Part shown: in pieces, positions 6,234 to 11,369 of the stretch | Layout: each line of letters begins with the position of its first letter | How positions within the stretch are numbered: the stretch's first letter is position 1 | From: Cardiobacteriales bacterium | Lineage (GTDB): Bacteria > Pseudomonadota > Gammaproteobacteria > Cardiobacteriales > Wohlfahrtiimonadaceae | Reading direction: 5' to 3' | DNA: 11,369 nt | NCBI GenBank assembly: GCA_030150565.1 | Contig: JASLFR010000076.1 | Span: forward strand, 1 to 11,369 | Translations under genes and position numbers: made by a program | The notes under the pieces: model-generated | What the model was told of the DNA's origin: nothing | Databases searched by the model: none | Seen by the model: only the letters and a program-made list of their open reading frames with translations

Positions 6234-6299
6234 AACGAGCGGTTATCTCCTTAATTTAAAAAAATAGTGGGGGAAAGGGGTGCGAAGTGGGCATCTTAT

Positions 6300-6307
6300 A
6301 TTATAAT
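6300..6307. promoter_or_regulatory. Overlapping face-to-face -10 elements between truC and tyrB
   Basis: ATTATAAT is its own reverse complement and supplies a perfect TATAAT on the plus strand (6302-6307) and on the minus strand (6305-6300). It sits in the 143-bp gap between the divergent truC and tyrB starts. Neither direction has a good -35 at 16-18 bp. Starts would fall near 6314 (tyrB) and 6293 (truC). Confidence 0.45.
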
Positions 6308-6376
6308 GCTCGACAATTTTAGAACGAACGCTGAAAAGAGAGGAGAAATCGGCGTCAACACTTAGCAGGAGGAGCG

Positions 6377-7579
6377 ATGTTTGCAACCGTTGAACCCTAT
6401 TTAGGGGACCCCATTTTCTCATTAGTTGAAGCGTTTAAGCGTGATCCTAATCCTAAAAAAATTAATCTTAGTATCGGTTTCTACTACGACGATTCGGGGC
6501 AAGTTCCCCAATTGGAGAGTGTGAAGAAGGCGCTCGATCACATTTTTTCTGATCATCGAGAGCACCCCTCGCTCTACCTTCCCATGCAGGGGAGGGAGGA
6601 TTACGGCGCACTCGTTACCCCTCTTATTTTAGGGGAGGAAGATCCCGCTATTGAGGAGAATCGGGTCGCCCTGATTCAATCACTTGGCGGCTCTGGTGCG
6701 TTGCGCATTGGGGCAGATTTTCTCCATCGCTACTCACCAGAATCTACAGTCTATGTGAGTGATCCCACTTGGGCGAACCATTTAGATATCTTTAGAGGAG
6801 TAGGATTCTCCGTCGAGCGTTACCCCTATTTTGATCGTGAGACGTTAAAGGTCGACTTTGAGGCGATGCTCCAATTTTTTAATCAGATGGAGCGGAACGA
6901 TATTGCGATTTTGCACCCCTGTTGCCACAATCCGACGGGGGCTGATTTAGATCGGGCGGAGTGGGCGGAGCTTCTCGATCTCATCAAAGAGCGGGGGGTG
7001 ATTCCCTTTTTTGATATCGCTTATCAAGGCTTTGGGGATGGAATTGAGGCGGATCTCTTCGCCGTTAAGATGGCCGCTGAGCGGGAGATCCCTTTTCTAC
7101 TCTCCTCCTCTTTCTCTAAAACCTTCTCTCTTTATGGGGAGCGGATCGGGGCGCTTTTAGTCCGTTGTGAGAGTAGTACGATTCGAAATAATGTATTTGG
7201 GCAGTTAAGAGCTACCGTTCGCCGCAATTACTCTAATCCTCCAACATTAGGGATGAAGATTGTGAGCACTATCTTAGGGGATGAGGCGCTTAAATCGGAG
7301 TGGTTCTCTGAAGTGGAAGAGATGCGACTACGGATTATTAAGATGCGTGAGGCGTTGGTAAATCGTCTACAAGAGGGGTTATCGAGTGATCGTTTCAATC
7401 ATCTCTTAACGCAGAAAGGGATGTTTGGATTTACAGGGTTAACACCTGCAGAGATCGGTCTATTAAGGGAGCGCCACAGTATCTATCTTCTCAATAATGG
7501 GCGAATCTGTATCTCAGGCTTGACGAGCAGTAATGTTATCGCTGTGGCAGATGCGATTATCGATGTAGTAAAGCAGTAG
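6377..7579 (+). CDS. tyrB: Aromatic amino acid aminotransferase (TyrB type, PLP-dependent)
   Basis: A class I aminotransferase of 400 residues that exchanges amino groups between aromatic amino acids or aspartate and 2-oxoglutarate in the cytoplasm. The PLP lysine is K248 in SSSFSKTFSLYGERIG, with R256 binding the phosphate. LHPCCHNPTGADL carries N185, FDIAYQGFG has D213 and Y216, and R376 in NNGRICISGL would bind the substrate carboxylate. GGSGALR (104-110) is the phosphate-cup loop. NLSIGFYYDDSG, SLYLPM and PFFDIAYQGFGDG follow E. coli TyrB more closely than AspC, so aromatic preference is inferred. GGAGG lies 5 bases before the ATG. I found no TyrR box (TGTAAA-N6-TTTACA) in the 143-bp upstream gap. 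It is a single gene closed by its own terminator. Confidence 0.92.
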   Translation: MFATVEPYLGDPIFSLVEAFKRDPNPKKINLSIGFYYDDSGQVPQLESVKKALDHIFSDHREHPSLYLPMQGREDYGALVTPLILGEEDPAIEENRVALIQSLGGSGALRIGADFLHRYSPESTVYVSDPTWANHLDIFRGVGFSVERYPYFDRETLKVDFEAMLQFFNQMERNDIAILHPCCHNPTGADLDRAEWAELLDLIKERGVIPFFDIAYQGFGDGIEADLFAVKMAAEREIPFLLSSSFSKTFSLYGERIGALLVRCESSTIRNNVFGQLRATVRRNYSNPPTLGMKIVSTILGDEALKSEWFSEVEEMRLRIIKMREALVNRLQEGLSSDRFNHLLTQKGMFGFTGLTPAEIGLLRERHSIYLLNNGRICISGLTSSNVIAVADAIIDVVKQ

Positions 7580-7597
7580 AGGATTAATTAAATAGAG

Positions 7598-7627
7598 AAG
7601 CAGAGAGGATTCCTCTCTGCTTTTTTT
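7598..7627 (+). terminator. Strong intrinsic terminator of tyrB
   Basis: AAGCAGAGAGG, a 3-base loop ATT and CCTCTCTGCTT make an 11-bp stem; the last two T of the stem begin a run of seven. It starts 19 bases after the tyrB stop. Confidence 0.92.
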
Positions 7628-7642
7628 CGTTAAAGGTAGGGC

Positions 7643-8227
7643 TTAAAATCCTAAAATATTACAACGCTTATGGTAGGGGCCTGTCTCTAAGACTTGGCCG
7701 ACATCCATATAGAATAGGCTTGCGTCTGATTCGCTAATGAAATCGTAGAGTAATCCTGTAACTAATAGAGTTGCATCTGCAGAGACTTCACACTGCTCCT
7801 CTATAAATTGGGGGGTTGAGATATCGGTATCGATATTGTAGACCTCCATCGCCCACTCTAAATTGCCCCCAAATCCGTTAATGTCATAGGTCTCAATCTT
7901 TTGAGGGAGATGCTTCATCTCTTCAGCATCGACATGAAATGCAAAATGGTGATCATTCATCTCATCAAAGGTGTAGTAGATCTTCCCTTTAATCGGCTTA
8001 GCCCCGATATAATCGAGCCTGATATTTTGATGCTTATCTTCACGGGGAATGGATCGATAGATCTCTTGAAAGGGGCGTTCTGTAATCTTATTCGTTACGG
8101 GGTAAGCAATCTCATTGGTGAGGAGATCGATTTGTGGCAAGCTTTCACTATTAGAGGTGAGCGGAATAGACTCTGCCGAAGCGAAGGAGAGGGTAAGGAG
8201 CGCAAGGCTCAGCGCAGTTTTTTTCAT
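7643..8227 (-). CDS. Secreted protein of unknown function
   Basis: I do not recognise this 194-residue protein. It starts with a textbook signal peptide (MKKTALSLALLTLSFASA, cleavage before ES at 18/19), so it is periplasmic or exported. No lipobox is present. The mature part has two cysteines, C146 and C189, the second close to the C-terminus, which could form a disulfide in the periplasm. The middle (about 66-130) is rich in aromatic and charged residues with alternating strands (RLDYIGAKP, KIYYTFDEM, HHFAFHVD), suggesting a beta-rich domain. There are no membrane segments after the signal. GAGGA lies 5 bases before the ATG. It is a lone minus-strand gene facing tyrB, and its neighbours say nothing about its role. 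Coding status is supported by the signal peptide, ribosome site and full-length open frame. Confidence 0.75.
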   Translation of the reverse strand: MKKTALSLALLTLSFASAESIPLTSNSESLPQIDLLTNEIAYPVTNKITERPFQEIYRSIPREDKHQNIRLDYIGAKPIKGKIYYTFDEMNDHHFAFHVDAEEMKHLPQKIETYDINGFGGNLEWAMEVYNIDTDISTPQFIEEQCEVSADATLLVTGLLYDFISESDASLFYMDVGQVLETGPYHKRCNILGF

Positions 8228-8278
8228 AATGTTCCTCTTTAAATGATCGATTTATCTTAGAGAGTAATTTATTGGATT

Positions 8279-8293
8279 AGATTAGTCTAATCT
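8279..8293. repeat. 15-bp palindrome upstream of the secreted-protein gene
   Basis: AGATTAGTCTAATCT is a perfect 7-1-7 palindrome 52 bp upstream of the minus-strand start at 8227. It is placed where a repressor of that gene could bind, in the gap shared with the divergent permease gene. On the minus strand no clear -35/-10 pair was found nearby, so its role is open. Confidence 0.4.
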
Positions 8294-8325
8294 TTTAAAT
8301 AATATTTGGAGCAACAAGAGAGGAA

Positions 8326-8354
8326 GACGCCCCATTTAAGAGAGATGACGCCCC
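8326..8354 (+). repeat. Two direct copies of GACGCCCC 21 bp apart at the permease promoter
   Basis: GACGCCCC occurs at 8326-8333 and 8347-8354, within the longer pattern GA-A/T-GACGCCCC. The 21-bp step is two helical turns, so both copies face the same side of the DNA. The second copy overlaps the likely -35 hexamer. This is the geometry of tandem regulator sites, but no known regulator matches. Confidence 0.4.
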
Positions 8355-8373
8355 CTAAAAAGTAGCGTAAAAT
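8345..8373 (+). promoter_or_regulatory. Probable sigma-70 promoter of the NCS2 permease gene
   Basis: ATGACG (8345-8350, 4 of 6 to TTGACA), exactly 17 bp, then TAAAAT (8368-8373, 5 of 6 to TATAAT). Transcription would start near 8380, giving a leader of about 112 bases. Confidence 0.5.
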
Positions 8374-8381
8374 GTGCCCCA

Positions 8382-8393
8382 CTCAAATTTGAG
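8382..8393. repeat. 12-bp palindrome at the permease transcription start
   Basis: CTCAAATTTGAG is a perfect 12-bp palindrome lying at about +2 to +13 of the predicted transcript, a position where a bound repressor would stop initiation or early elongation. It is not a PurR box (ACGCAAACGTTTGCGT). Confidence 0.35.
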
Positions 8394-8406
8394 CTAAAGG
8401 AGAGCG

Positions 8407-8464
8407 AAGATCACTTTAAATAAGCATTTAACAGAGCTTTTGAATGATCTTGGCTCATTTTTTT
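8407..8464 (+). promoter_or_regulatory. Structured leader with a U-run upstream of the permease gene, possible attenuator
   Basis: AAGATCA (8407-8413) can pair with TGATCTT (8445-8451). Inside that stem TTAAAT-AAGC-ATTTAA forms a small hairpin. Overlapping it, GAGC (8434-8437) can pair with GCTC (8453-8456), one base before seven U (8458-8464). The second stem is short (4 bp plus a G-U pair), so termination is doubtful. The permease ATG at 8493 has only a weak ribosome site (AGAGA). Confidence 0.25.
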
Positions 8465-8492
8465 ATCGATGAAAAAGTGAAAGAGAACCTAA

Positions 8493-9821
8493 ATGAATGA
8501 GAAACTCCTCTTCAATGTAGAAGATCGCCCCCCAATGGGGCTTGCATGGCTTTTAGCCGCTCAACATCTATTGGCAGCGCTTGGGGGAATTATTGCAGTT
8601 CCGCTAGTGATAGGATCGGCGCTTGGTTTGAGTGGTGCAGATATGACGGCGCTCGTTAGCGCAGCACTCTTAGTCTCGGGGGTGGTAACCTTCATTCAAT
8701 CTCGAGGCTTAGGGCCGCTAGGAATTCGTCTTCCTACTGTGATGGGGACTAGCTTCACCTTCGTTGCCGCAGCGATCGCCATTGGAAAGAGTGATTATGG
8801 CGTTGCGGGAATTTTAGGCTCCTCTCTCGTTGCTTCATTAGTGATGATTGTTGGGAGCTTTTTTATGCCCCAAATTCGTAAACTTTTCCCCCCTGTTGTT
8901 ACGGGAACAGTAGTCTCGATGATCGGCTTGAGCCTCATTCCTGTTGGGGTTGATTGGTTTGCAGGAGGGCAGGTTGGAAGCGCTAATTACGCTTCAGTGA
9001 GCAATCTTCTTATTGCGCTCTTTGTTCTAGCGTTAGTTATTATTTTAGTGCAGTGGGGACGAGGTATTTTCGCCTCTGCTGCGATTGTGATCGGCATGCT
9101 TGCGGGTTACCTTCTGGTGATTATTTTAGAGCTTGGATTTAATCTTCCGCTCGGATTGGTCAACTTCTCAGGAGTTGAAGCGGCAGAGTGGTTTTCACTT
9201 CCTCAGCCACTCCATTACGGTTTAGCGTTCCCTATCTCTGGCATTTTGGGGATGAGTATCGCTTATCTTGTGACGATTGTTGAATCGAGCGGGAATTTTC
9301 TCGCACTTGGTGCAGCAACACAGACCCCAATCACCGGTAAGCATATGCAGAGAGGAATTTTAACGGAAGGGTTAGGATCAGCGTTAGCAGCGGTGATCTC
9401 TACTACTCCTTTCTCAACCTTTGCCCAAAATATTGGGGTGATCTCATTAACAGGAGTTGCGAGCCGTTTTGTTGTGGCGATGACTGGTATTCTTCTTGTT
9501 GTTGCGGGGCTCTTCCCAATCTTTGGTGCTCTGATCGTCTCTATCCCTCTCCCTGTGCTTGGGGGCGCTGGCTTGATGATGTTTGCAATGATTATTGCAG
9601 CAGGCATTCAGATGCTTGGAAAGGTAGAGCAGAATAAGCGTAATGGGTTAATTATCGCCGTCTCGTTAGGGTTAGGGCTTGCAGTAACGATGCGCCCTGA
9701 GCTCTTCAATCATCTTCCTAGCTTCTTTAGAGAGGCGTTAGGATCAGGGATTACGGTAGGCTCACTCTCAGCATTGATTTTAAATCTTCTCCTACCAGGA
9801 CGGGTGATTGTGGAAGATTAA
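8493..9821 (+). CDS. NCS2-family nucleobase permease, xanthine/uric acid type
   Basis: A 442-residue inner-membrane symporter with about 14 hydrophobic segments, the usual NCS2 count. AAQHLLAALGG (22-32) has the conserved QH of segment 1. LPTVMGTSFTFV (80-91) is the loop after segment 2. IVESSGNFLALG (262-273) gives the substrate-binding Glu264. FSTFAQNIGVISLTGVASR (307-325) is the NCS2 signature with Q312 and N313. The QN-x-G-x-x-x-L-TGVASR form is that of purine transporters (XanQ, XanP, UacT, PbuX). UraA-type uracil permeases have a GENIG-x-x-x-I-T form instead, so xanthine or urate is the more likely substrate although automatic annotation may say uracil permease. Glu292 stands where XanQ has an essential Asp. 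The gene is alone, with a complex leader and its own terminator. Confidence 0.9.
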   Translation: MNEKLLFNVEDRPPMGLAWLLAAQHLLAALGGIIAVPLVIGSALGLSGADMTALVSAALLVSGVVTFIQSRGLGPLGIRLPTVMGTSFTFVAAAIAIGKSDYGVAGILGSSLVASLVMIVGSFFMPQIRKLFPPVVTGTVVSMIGLSLIPVGVDWFAGGQVGSANYASVSNLLIALFVLALVIILVQWGRGIFASAAIVIGMLAGYLLVIILELGFNLPLGLVNFSGVEAAEWFSLPQPLHYGLAFPISGILGMSIAYLVTIVESSGNFLALGAATQTPITGKHMQRGILTEGLGSALAAVISTTPFSTFAQNIGVISLTGVASRFVVAMTGILLVVAGLFPIFGALIVSIPLPVLGGAGLMMFAMIIAAGIQMLGKVEQNKRNGLIIAVSLGLGLAVTMRPELFNHLPSFFREALGSGITVGSLSALILNLLLPGRVIVED

Positions 9822-9839
9822 GAGGGAATAAAAGAAAAA

Positions 9840-9929
9840 AGCTTAAATCTTAAAGGGCTCAACAATCATTGTTGAGCTTTTTTATTGCTCCGATTAGCTT
9901 GGCAGAGCAATCTCTTTAAGATTTAAGCT
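9840..9929. repeat. 16-bp inverted repeat enclosing two hairpins (nested bidirectional terminator)
   Basis: AGCTTAAATCTTAAAG (9840-9855) and CTTTAAGATTTAAGCT (9914-9929) are perfect complements. Between them lie GCTCAACAA/TTGTTGAGC (9857-9877) and TTGCTC/GAGCAA (9885-9890 with 9905-9910). On the minus strand the outer stem is followed by a U-run (9840-9831), so it can terminate leftward transcription. On the plus strand only the first inner hairpin has a U-run. Confidence 0.7.
9857..9883 (+). terminator. Intrinsic terminator of the permease gene
   Basis: GCTCAACAA, a TCA loop and TTGTTGAGC form a perfect 9-bp stem followed by six U, 36 bases after the stop codon. It lies inside the larger inverted repeat at 9840-9929. 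Confidence 0.92.
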
Positions 9930-9980
9930 GATTAAATCACTAGAGCATGATTAATAGTAGTGTGACTCAAGTGAAGGGAA

Positions 9981-10008
9981 AGTATAGCAAAAAATTGACC
10001 TAGATCAA
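9981..10008 (-). promoter_or_regulatory. Minus-strand promoter overlapped by an FNR/ANR-like palindrome
   Basis: TTGAC-CTAG-ATCAA (9995-10008) matches the FNR consensus TTGAT-N4-ATCAA at 9 of 10 defined bases. TTGATC (10008-10003) and TATACT (9986-9981) make a possible promoter with a 16-bp spacer, so a bound FNR-type protein, centred near -27, would repress. A competing reading exists: CCTAGA (9999-10004) and TCTAGG (10013-10018) form a 6-bp stem followed, 4 bases later on the minus strand, by six U, a weak terminator for the lipoprotein gene. Confidence 0.35.
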
Positions 10009-10044
10009 TATTTCTAGGGTGGAATCCCCCTTTTTTCTCTCGCT

Positions 10045-10884
10045 TTAGTAGAGCCGCTCAAAGAGCGTCATCAAGAGTTGGTACTTCTCTGAATGAAATC
10101 GATTATTGAGATAATTCACAGGCGCGTGAGGATCGAGCTGAAAGAGGAGTTTACGCTCCTTTCCCTCCCCCTCATAGATCCGCAGGATATTATGAATCAT
10201 CAACTGCCCCTCTCTCTGCCCCTTAAGAAAAGCGGGCGCAGGGCGAAGATGCTCATCATATTCGATCTGATAGAGCTTCCCCCCTTCAGGTTTGAGCTCA
10301 ACTAGCTCAATGGCGTTATAGAGTCTCTGGTTATTGGTGGCGATAATGAGCCGCTCATCTTTAGGAACTGAGAGGGTGATGCGCCCATCTTCCCGTGTCA
10401 TTAGATTATTGCCACTCTCATCCTCAACGCTGTAGATCTCCTTAAAGACTTGATGAATTAAGGTTAAATATGCTTCGGGGTAGGGGTTTGCATTTCGCCA
10501 TTTTATCTCTTCCGCTTCAAGCTCATCTCTAAGCGCATTGAGGTGAATCTCTACAAGATAGGGGGGGAAATTCTCCAACTGCTTCTGCATCTTAGCGATG
10601 CGACTCACTTGCGATTTGTAGAATTGCACCCGAGCTTGGTTAAAAGCGATAATTTTACGCTGCTGCTTCTCATCGAGCCCTTTAAAGAGCCCATCATATC
10701 CCCTAAAGAGTGAGAAGGTGACGGGTTGCTGTACCCGATTTTGAAACTCTAAATAGGCGCGGTTTTGATCCTTCCCATCTGAAATCGCTTCATCATGGCT
10801 CACAATCTGAAGAGCTGTTGTCGATTGGCAAGCGGTCAGCGCAATGAGAGCAAGGAGCAGCAGAGAGAAGCGAAGAGAGGACAT
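10045..10884 (-). CDS. Lipoprotein of unknown function
   Basis: I do not recognise this 279-residue protein. It has a lipoprotein signal (MSSLRFSLLLLALIALTAC) with lipobox LTAC and lipidated Cys19. The next residues, QS, do not include an Asp at +2, so sorting to the outer membrane is expected by the E. coli rule. Residues about 65-130 are helical and charged (GLDEKQQRKIIAFNQARVQF, KMQKQLENF, LRDELEAEEIKW) and may form a helical hairpin. The second half (about 150-270) looks like mixed strands and helices (RITLSVPKDERLIIA, GKLYQIEYDEHLRP, QLMIHNILRIYEGEG). No cysteine is present after Cys19 and no enzyme motif is seen. GGAG lies 8 bases before the ATG. It stands alone, divergent from clpB, and nothing nearby suggests a function. 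Confidence 0.8.
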   Translation of the reverse strand: MSSLRFSLLLLALIALTACQSTTALQIVSHDEAISDGKDQNRAYLEFQNRVQQPVTFSLFRGYDGLFKGLDEKQQRKIIAFNQARVQFYKSQVSRIAKMQKQLENFPPYLVEIHLNALRDELEAEEIKWRNANPYPEAYLTLIHQVFKEIYSVEDESGNNLMTREDGRITLSVPKDERLIIATNNQRLYNAIELVELKPEGGKLYQIEYDEHLRPAPAFLKGQREGQLMIHNILRIYEGEGKERKLLFQLDPHAPVNYLNNRFHSEKYQLLMTLFERLY

Positions 10885-10930
10885 GAGATTCTCCTAATGT
10901 GTGGGATCAATTAAGCGATGGATGAGCTCC

Positions 10931-10964
10931 ATTGTAGCAATATGTACTTCATCGGTTTGAAGTA
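10931..10964 (-). promoter_or_regulatory. Extended -10 promoter of the lipoprotein gene with an adjacent inverted repeat
   Basis: TGCTACAAT on the minus strand (10939-10931) is an extended -10. Transcription would start near 10924, 40 bases before the ATG. TACTTCA (10945-10951) and TGAAGTA (10958-10964) form a 7-6-7 inverted repeat covering the spacer and -35 area, a possible operator. Confidence 0.4.
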
Positions 10965-11031
10965 ATCGATTGAATCGTGCCGCTCTATTACCATAAATTT
11001 TTCAATTTGTCTGAAAAACTTACTCCTCTGA

Positions 11032-11062
11032 CTTGAAATAGAGCAGATCATCACCACTATCT
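11032..11062 (+). promoter_or_regulatory. Heat-shock (sigma-32-type) promoter of clpB
   Basis: CTTGAAA (11032-11038) is a perfect sigma-32 -35 element. After 16 bp comes CACTATCT (11055-11062), which keeps 5 of the 7 fixed bases of the -10 consensus CCCCATNT. Its position before clpB, a classic RpoH target, supports it. The same TTGAAA could also serve sigma-70 with a weak -10 (CTATCT). Confidence 0.65.
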
Positions 11063-11108
11063 AAAGCAGTTATAGATCTATTTAAAAATAGTTTCATGGA
11101 GGATTCTG

Positions 11109-11369
11109 ATGAATCAAGATAAATTTACCCAAGCATTTTTAAGTGCTTTAAGTGGAGCGCAGAGTCTTGCGCTGAGTAAAGATCAGCAATATATCGAGCC
11201 AGAACATGTACTAAGCACGATGCTTAATCAGCAAGAGGGCTCAATTTTGCCCCTTTTTCGCCAGTGCCGGGCAAATATTCCACTTCTTAACCAAAAAATA
11301 GATGAACTCATTGCGAAAATGCCGCAAGTCTCCGGTAGCAATGATCTTCATATTAGCCAAAATCTACAG
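11109..11369 (+). CDS. clpB: ATP-dependent disaggregase ClpB, N-terminal part (3' end outside the window)
   Basis: ClpB is a hexameric AAA+ chaperone that, with DnaK, pulls polypeptides out of cytoplasmic aggregates. Only 87 residues, within the N-terminal Clp_N domain, are visible. KFTQAFLSALSGAQSLALSKDQQYIEPEHVLSTMLNQQEGS follows the ClpB pattern, with key features ALSGAQSLAL, the IEPEH motif and MPQVSG later on. No AAA+ module is reached. Compared with E. coli ClpB (MRLDRLTNKF...), the start is a few residues shorter (MNQDKF). GGAGG lies 6 bases before the ATG, which fixes the start. IEPEHVL and PQVSG fit ClpB better than ClpA. The gene is controlled by the sigma-32-type promoter upstream. 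Confidence 0.93.
   Translation, partial: MNQDKFTQAFLSALSGAQSLALSKDQQYIEPEHVLSTMLNQQEGSILPLFRQCRANIPLLNQKIDELIAKMPQVSGSNDLHISQNLQ

Larger units (their letters stand above)
9831..9974 (-). ncRNA. Candidate small RNA, about 144 nt
   Basis: On the minus strand a promoter-like pair, TTGATC (10008-10003), 16 bp and TATACT (9986-9981), is followed by about 45 bases without an ORF. A large closed structure comes next: a 16-bp outer stem (9929-9914 with 9855-9840) enclosing two hairpins. It ends in UUUUUCUUUU. That is the make-up of a free small RNA gene in the gap between the permease and the lipoprotein. The alternative is that the structure is simply the terminator of the lipoprotein mRNA ending at 10045. 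I match it to no known RNA family. Confidence 0.35.

Noticed and set aside
8471..8482. Minimal ORF ATG-AAA-AAG-TGA just before the permease start
   Set aside because: Three codons with no ribosome site. A chance occurrence is the simplest explanation.
9263..9607. 114-codon open frame on the minus strand inside the permease gene
   Set aside because: It is antisense to conserved membrane segments of the permease. Its composition (many I, P, A, T) is what the opposite strand of such segments gives, and it has no ribosome site.
9995..10044. FNR-like site activating a plus-strand gene downstream
   Set aside because: No -10 at the right distance and no plus-strand ORF follows. The next plus-strand gene is clpB, 1.1 kb away with its own promoter.

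Overview
The window reads as ordinary chromosome of a mid-GC gammaproteobacterium. The best matches to remembered families are enterobacterial-type proteins (PyrF, YgiB/YgiC, TruC, TyrB, ClpB). The gene order is not that of E. coli, and base use is moderately AT-rich with many GATC and C/G runs. A relative of Ignatzschineria/Wohlfahrtiimonas would fit, but that is only a guess. I see no transposase, phage gene, CRISPR array, tRNA or rRNA.

Layout. (1) 1-601, minus: the 5' part of pyrF, preceded by a 51-codon leader ORF that runs through an intrinsic terminator and overlaps the pyrF start by ATGA. This looks like a pyrBI-type transcription attenuator. (2) 672-1751, plus: a single siderophore-binding protein gene behind a Fur box, closed by a terminator. 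(3) 1775-3811, plus: a symmetrical cluster of DnaA-box-like sites, a promoter with a 14-bp palindrome in its spacer, then the overlapping pair ygiB-ygiC and a terminator. (4) 6233-3847, minus: truC, a rhomboid protease and a secreted protein with a GIGH motif, probably co-transcribed. (5) 6300-7627: two overlapping face-to-face -10 elements separate truC from tyrB (plus), which ends in a strong terminator. (6) 8227-7643, minus: an unrecognised secreted protein. (7) 8326-9883, plus: an NCS2 purine (xanthine/urate-type) permease with a repeat-rich promoter and leader. (8) 9831-10008: a nested terminator structure and a possible small RNA on the minus strand, with an FNR-like palindrome over its promoter. 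(9) 10964-10045, minus: an unrecognised lipoprotein. (10) 11032 to the end, plus: a sigma-32-type promoter and the start of clpB.

The genes are mostly independent transcription units rather than one pathway. Two concern nucleotide supply (pyrF, the NCS2 permease), one iron uptake, one protein quality control, and several act in the envelope. The most interesting material is regulatory: the pyrF attenuator, the possible small RNA with its nested terminator, and the DnaA-box cluster. No clearly new multi-gene system is visible.
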